64,000 nucleotides of DNA from SABI01 sp963677695 (lineage in GTDB: Bacteria > Spirochaetota > Spirochaetia > Sphaerochaetales > Sphaerochaetaceae). The stretch lies in NCBI GenBank assembly GCA_963677695.2, contig CAXXUJ010000001.1, forward strand, positions 186,001 to 250,000. Reading direction: 5' to 3'. A program made the position numbers and the translations under genes. Positions 8,720 to 15,945 of the stretch are shown piece after piece. Each line of letters opens with the position of its first letter. Positions within the stretch are counted from its first letter, which is position 1. The notes under the pieces are model-generated. The model searched no databases and had not been told where the DNA came from. It worked only from the letters and a program-made list of their open reading frames with translations.

Positions 8720-9949
8720 ATGAGATTCCATTACGAATGCAGCGACTGCGGACAGACCTACCACACAGATGAGGTGATCTACCTCTGCCCCTCCTGTGCA
8801 GAGAAAAATACCGACAGCACTGAAATGAAGAAGGGAAACCTCATCGTCCGCTACGAGACCGAAGACCTTCAGGCTTTGGCACAGAAGGAAGCTCTCTCCT
8901 ATTTTGACTTCTTCCCCTATGAAGTTCCTCACCATGAGGCCTTCCCGGTAGGACCTACCCCGCTTGCATCCCCTTTCCGCCTTGCTGAAACATACGGGTT
9001 CTCAAAGCTCTCATGCAAGCTCGACAGCGCCCTTCCCTCAGGCTCCTTCAAAGACCGCGCCTCCCAGCTGATCATAGGTCAGGCACAGCATCACGGGATA
9101 GACTCCATCGCACTCGCTTCCACAGGAAATGCCGGAGCGGCAATGAGCTGTGCCGGTGCCGCCTACGGTGTGAGAATCGTCCTATTCGTCCCTCAAAGCG
9201 CTCCGGTGAACAAGCTGATGCAGTCGGTCCTCTACGGGGCCGAGGTCGTTCCCGTCCAGGGAAGCTATGATGATGCATTTGCCCTCTCCATCGCCTATAC
9301 CGATGAATTCGGAGGAATCAACAGGAATACCGCCTACAACCCGATGACCGTTGAAGGGAAGAAAAGCGTATCGATAGAACTGTTCATCCAGAAGGGAAGG
9401 AAGATACCCGATGTGATGTACGTCTCCACCGGTGACGGCTGTATCTATGCGGGTGTTGTCAAAGGCTTCATGGACCTGTATCAGGCAGGACTGACAGACA
9501 AAGTACCGCAGGTGATCTGCGTCCAGTCCGAGCAGTCAAACGCCATTGCAAAGGCCTGGGAGAGTGGAAGCTATAAGACGGTGGAAGCAACGACCAGAGC
9601 TGATTCGATTTCCGTCTCCTCCCCCGCCAACGGACGGATGGCAGTCAGGTACATCAAAGAAAGCGGAAGCTGGGCGACACAGGTGAGTGATCAGGAGATT
9701 CTCGAAGCTCAGCTTGAACTTGCAAAAGATGCAGGCATATTCGTCGAACCTGCGGCAGCCTGTGCATGGGCCGGTTTCGTGAAAGACACTGGAAAAATCA
9801 AAGAACGCTACTGCGAAGATGCAGATATCTGTGTACTCCTCACGGGAATCGGATTCAAGGATATGGCGGTCTTTGACGGAAGAATATCTCTCCCCGAGTC
9901 GATCGAGAACTCAACTGAAGCGGTAATCAAACGCTTCTCCCCCTCCTGA
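8720..9949 (+). CDS. thrC: Threonine synthase-like PLP enzyme with N-terminal zinc ribbon
   Basis: A 409-aa fold-type-II PLP enzyme. Cys7, Cys10, Cys23 and Cys26 make a small zinc ribbon, a common prefix of threonine synthases. Lys111 in SGSFKDRA is the expected PLP lysine; STGNAGAAMS and STGDGCIYAG contact the cofactor, and LTGIGFKDM near the C-terminus is typical of threonine synthase. The enzyme would convert O-phosphohomoserine to threonine. The start ATG at 8720 follows GAGAGGAGAAAGCG. Because it sits behind another PLP enzyme and opposite a selenium/purine cluster, rather than with thrA/thrB, a diverged paralogue acting in amino acid breakdown is a fair alternative. Confidence 0.78.
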   Translation: MRFHYECSDCGQTYHTDEVIYLCPSCAEKNTDSTEMKKGNLIVRYETEDLQALAQKEALSYFDFFPYEVPHHEAFPVGPTPLASPFRLAETYGFSKLSCKLDSALPSGSFKDRASQLIIGQAQHHGIDSIALASTGNAGAAMSCAGAAYGVRIVLFVPQSAPVNKLMQSVLYGAEVVPVQGSYDDAFALSIAYTDEFGGINRNTAYNPMTVEGKKSVSIELFIQKGRKIPDVMYVSTGDGCIYAGVVKGFMDLYQAGLTDKVPQVICVQSEQSNAIAKAWESGSYKTVEATTRADSISVSSPANGRMAVRYIKESGSWATQVSDQEILEAQLELAKDAGIFVEPAAACAWAGFVKDTGKIKERYCEDADICVLLTGIGFKDMAVFDGRISLPESIENSTEAVIKRFSPS

Positions 9950-10034
9950 CCTTCTGTCTTTCCTTCGGATTTTCTCCTTTTTCATCAGTTGCTCTTGAAG
10001 GCAGTCATGGGTATACTTAAAGCAAGGAGTCGAT

Positions 10035-10499
10035 ATGGAACAAATTCTTATCGGAGTGGCGATCGGTGTTACCCCCATGCTTATTCTTCTTATCGTGCAG
10101 CTTGTGAAACACAAGCAGAAAGAGAACATGCATGTGCAGGAGATCAAAAAGTACAAAGGGATGGTCACCGACCGGATGGATCTGGAATCTGACGGACTCT
10201 CCAAACTCAAAAGCGAGATCGCTGAACTCAAGACTCAGAACGAGAACCTGAGGATATCACTCAGGACCTACTCTCAGAAACCGGGAAGACGTGAGATAAG
10301 CAGGCTCCAGGTATATCAGCAGGCGGCAGACCGCCTTACCATCAACTCACCCGGCTTCGGCGGCGCATGGCAGGCAGCACTCAAGGAGAGCGAAGATGAG
10401 TTTGAAAAGACCTTCTACGGAGTACAGCCGTTCATAAAGAAGGTGATCCCCCTCAAGAGCAGTGATGCGAAGGTCGTAGGAAGGATCGAGGAGGATTAA
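10035..10499 (+). CDS. Hypothetical membrane-anchored coiled-coil protein
   Basis: A 154-aa protein not recognised as a named family. It starts with one membrane segment (about residues 4-24, rich in Ile, Leu and Val), then a charged, probably coiled-coil stretch (about 30-80) and a C-terminal soluble part ending in acidic residues. The topology suggests a bitopic inner-membrane protein with a cytoplasmic tail. AAGGAG lies upstream of ATG 10035. Its stop overlaps the stop of the convergent gene by a few bases. No conserved catalytic motif is seen. Confidence 0.7.
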   Translation: MEQILIGVAIGVTPMLILLIVQLVKHKQKENMHVQEIKKYKGMVTDRMDLESDGLSKLKSEIAELKTQNENLRISLRTYSQKPGRREISRLQVYQQAADRLTINSPGFGGAWQAALKESEDEFEKTFYGVQPFIKKVIPLKSSDAKVVGRIEED

Positions 10500-10843
10500 T
10501 CATCCTCCAGCAGTTCATGAATCTGATCCCATGCATCGGCATCTCCCTCTCTCAGCTCACATAGCAGCTCATAGTGATACATGAGAAGTCCCAGCTGCTT
10601 CTCAATGATATCATCGAGGTACATGTCGTCAATCGCCATGACCGCATCGTCATCCTCTTCCATGCTGATGAGTCTCTCATACTCTGCAACAAGATCCTTC
10701 TTTGTCCACCTCAGAAATCCAGGGGCATCGATAAGGAGCATCGGTTCATAACTTTTATTCTCGAGGTCACGGGCAGTTTTTTCAATCTTCTCTGAGCTAG
10801 CATCTTCAGGGACACTTTCGAACATTTCAGGCATATCTGTCAT
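10496..10843 (-). CDS. Hypothetical small acidic protein
   Basis: A 115-aa strongly acidic, probably helical and cytoplasmic protein. The open frame extends further upstream, but the only ATG with a good ribosome site (GGAGG, 8 bases before ATG 10843) gives the start MTDMPEMFES. Upstream codons have a composition that does not look coding. No family was recognised. It is convergent with the preceding gene and their stops overlap. Confidence 0.6.
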   Translation of the reverse strand: MTDMPEMFESVPEDASSEKIEKTARDLENKSYEPMLLIDAPGFLRWTKKDLVAEYERLISMEEDDDAVMAIDDMYLDDIIEKQLGLLMYHYELLCELREGDADAWDQIHELLEDD

Positions 10844-11463
10844 CGTTTCCACCTCCACATACAGATTACTTGATAACATCATAGCGAACAAGAGAGAACT
10901 GCAGATTTCGTCATGGGCTTCTGAGTCGGAAATAAAAATTCCCAATCTTATCTCAAATGAATATTTCCATGAGGAGAGAGAGGTGTGGTTTAATAGAAGG
11001 AAAAGAAAGAAGGAACGAGAATCCTTGATTTCAAGAAATCTTGGGAGAAATGAAGAGGAAGCCGTTAGTTTAGCCGCTGACAGAAACTTCCTCTCCACCA
11101 AAAACAATATAGCAACATGAGCATCGAAGAGAATCCAATTCAAGAGAATAACCATCCATCCTTACACAAGGATACCAGTGATTCTTTCAGGGCTAAGATT
11201 CCCTTAAGAATTAACCGTCATTCCTACCCTGTTCCCTTCGGTATTTTTTTTGTAGGAATCTCCTTACAAATGAAAGGTGAGATAGCTATTTCTGACTAGA
11301 AACAGCTCCGTAAAAAGTGTAAATAATCACACTTCTCACCTTTTATGTTAAGATTTATGTCAACTTCTAACATTATAACAAAGATAATATTGAACATAGT
11401 ACAGTATTTGACAGATAGAACCTGCAGCTATAGGATACTTCTCAAGAAGAGGTTTATATAAAC
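10844..11463. other. Intergenic region of about 620 bases
   Basis: No coding sequence can be supported here; open frames on both strands lack ribosome sites and have unlikely composition. The right end holds a likely promoter for the GGDEF gene (TTGACA 11408-11413, 17-base spacer, TAGGAT 11431-11436) and a small dyad, CTTCT-CA-AGAAG, just after the expected transcription start. An AGTGT...ACACT dyad lies near 11317-11334. No c-di-GMP riboswitch fold was recognised. Confidence 0.5.
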
Positions 11464-12597
11464 GTGAATCAACCGCAGACAGAGCAGACACCTCTCAGAA
11501 CGAAACGCATGGTGACGATAGAGAAAGGCAGACCTGTACATAAACGGTCGGACAGAATCTATTACTTCGTGCTCGGAGTTCTGATCATCCTTCTCATTCT
11601 CCTTGCCCTTTCCTTCTCCTCTAACAATGCCCTGAGGCATGTGACTCAGATGGTTGACACCTCGGGACGCATAAGCGGAGCTATCCAGAGGACCTTCATC
11701 ACGGAACATCTTTCCCAGGATACTGAAAACCATATTTCCTACGTAAACTCACTGTTTGATGATCTCATAAGAGAAGCTGAGAAACACCCCTACTTCTTCT
11801 CTGATGAGGATGTACGAGCAATTAAAACACTCAAAAGTCAGTGGGAAGGACTTGCATCGATGATCCAGAATGACACGTTCACCGAGATCGGTCATCAGCT
11901 GATAGAGAATCGGCTGTGGCAGCAGAGTGAATCTCTCTCGCAGCTTATCACCGCCAAGGCAACATCATTCCGCGTGTTCCAGACCAGGATAGTAGCTGCT
12001 CTTCTTATCGCACTACTCACCGCCATCGTCCTCATGGTGTTCATGAAACGGGTATTCATCACCGGACTGATCAATTCCACTTTAACAGACCAGCTCACCG
12101 GTCTGTACAACAGGACATACATGAGGGATTACATTGATCATTTCTGTTCTCATAGTCATGCGACATTCAGAAATACAAGGGCATTTATTCTTGCTGATAT
12201 AGACCATTTCAAGAAGATCAACGATACGTACGGACACCAGAAAGGCGATGAGGTGCTTGCATCAATCGCTGCTATCCTGAAAGCTTATACAGACAGCAGT
12301 TCACTCCTTTTCCGTTACGGAGGAGAAGAATTCCTCATTCTAAGATCCTTCGATTCAGAAGAGCAGGCCGTTACATTCGCGGAAACGATTCGTATCGGTA
12401 TTCAGAATACGCTGCATGCAGATCTTTCGCTTTCCATGAGTTTCGGTATAGGATTATGTTCCGGTGCTCCCGATTTCCATAGAGTGATAGGGTATGCCGA
12501 TACAGCTCTGTATGCGGCGAAGGATGCAGGAAGAAACTGTATCTGGGTTCAGAAAGACGAGAGCGGAGCCTTTGCGGCATCAACGCTCAATATATAA
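11464..12597 (+). CDS. Membrane diguanylate cyclase (GGDEF domain)
   Basis: A 377-aa protein with a short cytoplasmic N-terminus, a membrane segment at about 30-52, an extracytoplasmic helical sensor of about 120 residues, a second membrane segment at about 175-195, and a C-terminal GGDEF domain. The active-site loop reads GGEEF (residues 286-290), and the ADIDHFKKINDTYGH segment is the usual metal/GTP region, so it should make cyclic di-GMP from GTP. The RxxD inhibitory site is absent upstream of GGEEF, so product feedback through that site is unlikely. The start is taken as the GTG at 11464, preceded by AAGAGG at long spacing; the ATG 15 codons later lacks a ribosome site. The sensed signal is unknown. 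Confidence 0.88.
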   Translation: MNQPQTEQTPLRTKRMVTIEKGRPVHKRSDRIYYFVLGVLIILLILLALSFSSNNALRHVTQMVDTSGRISGAIQRTFITEHLSQDTENHISYVNSLFDDLIREAEKHPYFFSDEDVRAIKTLKSQWEGLASMIQNDTFTEIGHQLIENRLWQQSESLSQLITAKATSFRVFQTRIVAALLIALLTAIVLMVFMKRVFITGLINSTLTDQLTGLYNRTYMRDYIDHFCSHSHATFRNTRAFILADIDHFKKINDTYGHQKGDEVLASIAAILKAYTDSSSLLFRYGGEEFLILRSFDSEEQAVTFAETIRIGIQNTLHADLSLSMSFGIGLCSGAPDFHRVIGYADTALYAAKDAGRNCIWVQKDESGAFAASTLNI

Positions 12598-12623
12598 CCG
12601 AAATAGGAACCGTAAAAAGATAC

Positions 12624-12906
12624 TCAGATCATCGATTCTGCAGGCTTTGAGAGGTCGAATATAATCAAGATATAAGATTTAACTAGTTCCCCAACCTGAT
12701 CATATACCTCGGAAGAGAGATGGCTGGCATGTAAGAGAACTTGAATCGGTTCTCCGCGCACATCTATCTCTACCAGTTTAAAGGGCTATGTGGTACATCA
12801 CCCTCCTGCTTCACATACCATGCTCTTATCCCGAAGGTCTGATAGTGAGCAGATAATAAGCGGAGCATCCTTCAGCCTTCGGTTTACACTCCGGGATATT
12901 GATCAT
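12624..12906 (-). pseudogene. Possible decayed small ORF
   Basis: Within the 550-base gap between the GGDEF and peroxiredoxin genes, the minus strand reads like coding sequence broken by a frameshift and two stops. One open piece ends at 12624 and contains KLVEIDVRGEPIQVLL and HASHLSSEVYDQVGELV; another begins MINIPECKPKAEG near 12906. No ribosome site is seen at the apparent start. I do not recognise the family. It could be the remains of a roughly 90-aa protein, or chance. Confidence 0.3.
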
Positions 12907-13073
12907 CGGGTAGAGCAAGTTTCTACATCTAATACCTCATTATAACCATTCAGAACACTATGTTTGTTCATATAACATCAGTGGGATCAACATCATTTCT
13001 GCACATGGTTACTAGATAACATGGAAACTCCCCGTCTCATACTTCAATACAGGTAATAAACCCTATCTTTAAC

Positions 13074-13127
13074 AATAATGATTATTATTATTGACTTATT
13101 CTTAATTCCTTTTTATAATTATTTCAT
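13074..13127 (+). promoter_or_regulatory. Peroxiredoxin promoter with PerR/Fur-like boxes
   Basis: TTGACT (13091-13096), a 17-base spacer and TATAAT (13114-13119) form a strong promoter. Just upstream, AATAAT-G-ATTATT (13074-13086) is a perfect 6-1-6 palindrome of the Fur/PerR type, and TTATAATTATTTCAT (13113-13127), overlapping the -10, matches most of the PerR consensus. The layout predicts peroxide- or iron-responsive repression of the peroxiredoxin. Confidence 0.7.
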
Positions 13128-13149
13128 ATTTATTAAGGAGGTTCGCACA

Positions 13150-13848
13150 ATGAGTTGTGACGCCGGAATAAGACCCAGAAAGAAAAAAGTGATCGATCTG
13201 GAAACACATGAAGTAACTACAGAGGAGAAAAACATGAGTTCAACAATGGTTAGACAGGAAATGCCTGCATTCACAATGGATGCTTTTGATGCAAAGAGTG
13301 GACATTTCACCACAGTAAGCAGTGAAGACTACAAGGGGAAGTGGACAGTTATCTGTTTCTATCCTGCAGATTTCACTTTCGTATGTCCCACTGAGATCGC
13401 AGCCATGAATGCGAAGTACGATGAATTCCAGAAGCTGAACACTGAGATCCTAGCCGTTTCCGTCGATACCAAGTTCTCCCACAAGAGATTTGTCGAGACA
13501 GAACCCCTCCTGAAAGATCTCAAACTCACCATCGGTGCCGATGGCAACCAGGAAGTGAGCAGAGCCTTCGGCGTTCTCATCGAAGAAGAGGGTGTAGCCC
13601 TCAGGGGAAGATTCCTGTTCAATCCCGATGGAATCTGCGTGGCACAGGAAGTTCAGGCTGATTCAGTCGGTAGAAACGTCAATGAGTTCCTCCGCCAGGT
13701 ACAGGCATGGCAGTACGCTTCAAAGACCGGTGAAGTCTGCCCCGCAAACTGGAGACCGGGCAAAAAGACTCTTCCAGTGAATACCGACGCGGAGAAGATG
13801 GCAGGTCATGTAGGAGACTATGTGACACTCGAAGAGATTCTTAGCTAG
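13150..13848 (+). CDS. ahpC: AhpC/Prx-type 2-Cys peroxiredoxin
   Basis: A thiol peroxidase reducing hydrogen peroxide and organic hydroperoxides. The peroxidatic cysteine is in FTFVCPTE (residue 79 from this start) and the resolving cysteine in GEVCPANW (about residue 197), as in typical 2-Cys AhpC proteins. Two in-frame starts have ribosome sites: ATG 13150 (AAGGAGG, 8-base spacing; 232 aa) and ATG 13234 (GAGGAG, 6-base spacing; 204 aa). The shorter form matches the usual AhpC length and puts the active cysteine near residue 51; the longer adds a basic, cysteine-containing N-terminus. The strong promoter and PerR-like boxes imply oxidative-stress control. No ahpF or reductase gene is adjacent. 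Confidence 0.93.
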   Translation: MSCDAGIRPRKKKVIDLETHEVTTEEKNMSSTMVRQEMPAFTMDAFDAKSGHFTTVSSEDYKGKWTVICFYPADFTFVCPTEIAAMNAKYDEFQKLNTEILAVSVDTKFSHKRFVETEPLLKDLKLTIGADGNQEVSRAFGVLIEEEGVALRGRFLFNPDGICVAQEVQADSVGRNVNEFLRQVQAWQYASKTGEVCPANWRPGKKTLPVNTDAEKMAGHVGDYVTLEEILS

Positions 13849-13869
13849 CTGTCGTTTTCACCCGAGATC

Positions 13870-13906
13870 GTAACCATTTTCCATCGTGAAAATGGTTACT
13901 TTTTTT
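13870..13906 (+). terminator. Rho-independent terminator of the peroxiredoxin gene
   Basis: GTAACCATTTTC (13870-13881) and GAAAATGGTTAC (13888-13899) form a perfect 12-bp stem with a 6-base loop, followed by seven T residues. It lies just after the peroxiredoxin stop. Confidence 0.92.
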
Positions 13907-13947
13907 CCTGCTCCTTTATACGCTGTCTCGGAGGTGTAAAAAGACCA

Positions 13948-14092
13948 CCTACACCCACGTAGGCTGTTCCTTCATTTTCGTATGTTTTATCTCAATCACT
14001 CTCACATGCGTATAATTGATTATTTTAGATATATATTCACTTTTCCTACATCTATGTATCTTAAAAATCGAACATTCCTACATTTTTGTATC
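13948..14092. repeat. Three copies of a 16-bp dyad motif upstream of amtB
   Basis: The motif CCTACA-N4-YGTAKS occurs at 13948-13963, 14045-14060 and 14077-14092, always in the same orientation, and each copy is an imperfect dyad (TACA...TGTA). The last two are 32 bp apart, about three helical turns. They lie 54-200 bp upstream of a sigma-54-like promoter, where activator sites would be expected. The rest of the gap from 13907 to 14252 holds no supported gene. Confidence 0.6.
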
Positions 14093-14121
14093 TATATCCC
14101 TATTCCAAGATCGCACAGTTT

Positions 14122-14160
14122 ATTGCTATGCAAGCAATAATATTTTGGCATATAAAATGC
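14122..14160 (+). promoter_or_regulatory. Sigma-54-like promoter and dyad upstream of amtB
   Basis: TGGCA at 14146-14150 and GC at 14159-14160 give the GG-N10-GC spacing of a -24/-12 sigma-54 promoter. A dyad, ATTGCT-N5-AGCAAT (14122-14138), lies directly upstream. Sigma-54 control of amtB-glnK is common in bacteria, so the position fits. Confidence 0.6.
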
Positions 14161-14252
14161 GTTGGAAAAACCGTGCACGACCTCTGTTATTGTCTCTCAA
14201 CAGTTACAGTCTGTGCACGTTCTACCCCACCCGTTACGAATGAGGAAAATGT

Positions 14253-15473
14253 ATGTACCTAGACCATGTGTTACAAAACGTCAATGCCATGTTCCTGCTC
14301 CTCGGAGCAGTTATGATCTTTTCGATGCATGCCGGATTCGCCTTTCTTGAGGTAGGCTCGGTAAGAAGAAAGAACCAGGTGAATGCTCTGAACAAGATCA
14401 TTTTTGAGTGGGCTGTCTCGACAGTCGTTTTTTTCCTTCTCGGCTATCCCATAGCGAACGGTATCAGCACCTTCACCTTCTGGCATTCGGCACCGACGCT
14501 TATCGAGAACAACTCCATCGATATGATGAAATTCTTCCTCTTCCTCGGCTTTGCCGCCTGTATCCCAGCTATCATTTCAGGTGGGGTGGCAGAGAGAGCT
14601 AAGTTCTGGACGAACACAGTAGCAGGTGCAATTTTCGTCGGTCTGGTCTATCCAACCTTCCAGTCAATGTGCTGGGGTGGTCCAATGAATATCTTCGGTG
14701 AAGGTTCCTGGCTGCAGAGCTGGTCAGGGTATGCGTTCCATGATTTTGCAGGCTCTGTTGTCGTTCACTCGATGGGAGGCTGGCTTGCCCTCCCTGCTAT
14801 TCTTATCATAGGGCCGAGAAGGAAGAGATACGGGGAGGATGGATCGAGCTACCCTATCAGGGTAAGTAATATTCCCTTCCTTGCTCTTGGAAGCTGGATT
14901 CTCATGGTCGGCTGGTTCGGTTTCAATGTAATGAGTGCGGGAAGCATTGAAGGGATGAATTCCATTGTAGCGATCAACTCTCTCATGGCTATGGTCGGGG
15001 GAATCATCACGGGAATGCTATTCTCAAGAAATGATGCAGGATTCTCTCACAACGGAGCACTTGCCGGTCTTGTCGCAGTCTGTGCCGGAAGTGATATATA
15101 TCACCCGGTGGCGGCCCTTGCAGTGGGTGCGATCGCCGGTATCATCTTCACCTTCGGGTACCATCTGGTCACAGAGAAGATGAGAGTTGATGATGTTCTT
15201 GGCGTATGGCCGCTGCACGGTCTTGCAGGCACCTGGGGAGGTATCGCAGTAGGAATATTCGGTCAGGAATTCTTCGGCGGAGCCGGAAATGTCTCCCTTG
15301 TTTCCCAGCTGATTCCCCTCCTGTTCCAGATCCTCTTCGCTTTCGGTGCAAGCGCCATGGTCTATGGGGCACTCAAAATGACTTTCGGGGTAAGAATCAC
15401 CGAACAGCAGGAAATACTCGGAAGCGACCTCACCGTTCACCGTGTTGAAGCTCACCCGGAAGATGCACTTTAA
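14253..15473 (+). CDS. amtB: Ammonium transporter AmtB
   Basis: A 406-aa integral membrane protein of the Amt/MEP/Rh family with about 11 hydrophobic segments. Family motifs include the N-terminal MFLLLGAVMIFSMHAGFAF region and DFAGSVVVHSMGGW, the latter carrying the first pore histidine; the other twin-histidine region is near GVWPLHGLAGTWGG. It conducts ammonium/ammonia across the inner membrane under nitrogen limitation. GAGGA precedes ATG 14253 by 6 bases. It has no signal peptide extension and is followed 20 bases later by glnK, the standard pair in which PII plugs the channel when nitrogen is plentiful. Confidence 0.96.
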   Translation: MYLDHVLQNVNAMFLLLGAVMIFSMHAGFAFLEVGSVRRKNQVNALNKIIFEWAVSTVVFFLLGYPIANGISTFTFWHSAPTLIENNSIDMMKFFLFLGFAACIPAIISGGVAERAKFWTNTVAGAIFVGLVYPTFQSMCWGGPMNIFGEGSWLQSWSGYAFHDFAGSVVVHSMGGWLALPAILIIGPRRKRYGEDGSSYPIRVSNIPFLALGSWILMVGWFGFNVMSAGSIEGMNSIVAINSLMAMVGGIITGMLFSRNDAGFSHNGALAGLVAVCAGSDIYHPVAALAVGAIAGIIFTFGYHLVTEKMRVDDVLGVWPLHGLAGTWGGIAVGIFGQEFFGGAGNVSLVSQLIPLLFQILFAFGASAMVYGALKMTFGVRITEQQEILGSDLTVHRVEAHPEDAL

Positions 15474-15493
15474 AGAGTTAAGGAGAGAATGAT

Positions 15494-15835
15494 ATGAAAA
15501 TGATTGAAGCGATTATCCAGCCAGATGCTCTTCCGAAAGTGAAAGCCGCACTGAAAGAAAAGGCGATCAACAAGATGACCGTGTTCCCTGTGAAGGGATG
15601 CGGTATGCAGATGGGGTATACCGAAAGCTACAAGGGACAGACGCATGAAGTGAACCTACTTCCCAAGATCTGCCTGCGTATCGCAGTCAATGAAGATTTC
15701 GTCGATACTACTATCGATGTGATCGTCAAGTCCGCTCAGAGCGGAGAGATCGGGGATGGAAAGATCTTTGTCCTTCCCATGGAACAGTGTATCCGCATCA
15801 GAACAAACGAGCGTGGAGAAGACGCTATCGGCTGA
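15494..15835 (+). CDS. glnK: PII nitrogen regulatory protein
   Basis: A 113-aa PII-family signal protein. The T-loop region reads GYTESYKGQTHEVNLLPK; the nucleotide-binding segments (VKGCG; VNLLPK; the C-terminal ERGEDAIG) are in place, so ATP/ADP and 2-oxoglutarate sensing is expected. Tyr46 is present, but position 51, uridylylated as Tyr in E. coli GlnB, is His here, so control by uridylylation at that site is not possible. Start ATG 15494 follows AAGGAGAGAATGAT. Its neighbour amtB indicates it blocks ammonium uptake. The stop codon sits inside a terminator hairpin. Confidence 0.95.
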   Translation: MKMIEAIIQPDALPKVKAALKEKAINKMTVFPVKGCGMQMGYTESYKGQTHEVNLLPKICLRIAVNEDFVDTTIDVIVKSAQSGEIGDGKIFVLPMEQCIRIRTNERGEDAIG

Positions 15836-15863
15836 TCAGGTGTCCTGACAGGCCGATTCTTTT
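15827..15863 (+). terminator. Terminator of amtB-glnK, overlapping the glnK stop
   Basis: ATCGGC (15827-15832) pairs with GCCGAT (15852-15857), with an inner stem TCAGG/CCTGA (15836-15840 and 15844-15848), followed by TTCTTTT. The glnK stop codon (15833-15835) lies inside the stem. Confidence 0.75.
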
Positions 15864-15877
15864 AACCACTATCACCA

Positions 15878-15903
15878 TGAGCTTCCCTCGAAAGGGAAGC
15901 TCA
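15878..15903. repeat. Perfect 11-bp hairpin with a CGAA loop
   Basis: TGAGCTTCCCT (15878-15888) and AGGGAAGCTCA (15893-15903) form a perfect stem capped by CGAA. No T run follows on either strand. It lies between glnK and the convergent pseudogene and may be a second transcription barrier. Confidence 0.6.
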
Positions 15904-15945
15904 GTATGTACCATAGTATCTACATCAATCCAGAAGGCAGTCTTA

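Noticed and set aside
11300..11463. A c-di-GMP riboswitch before the GGDEF gene
   Set aside because: Only a promoter and small dyads are present; the space between the likely transcription start and the gene is too short for a riboswitch.
13948..14092. CRISPR-like repeats before amtB
   Set aside because: Copies are only 16 bp, unevenly spaced and dyad-shaped, and no cas gene is near; operator sites fit better.
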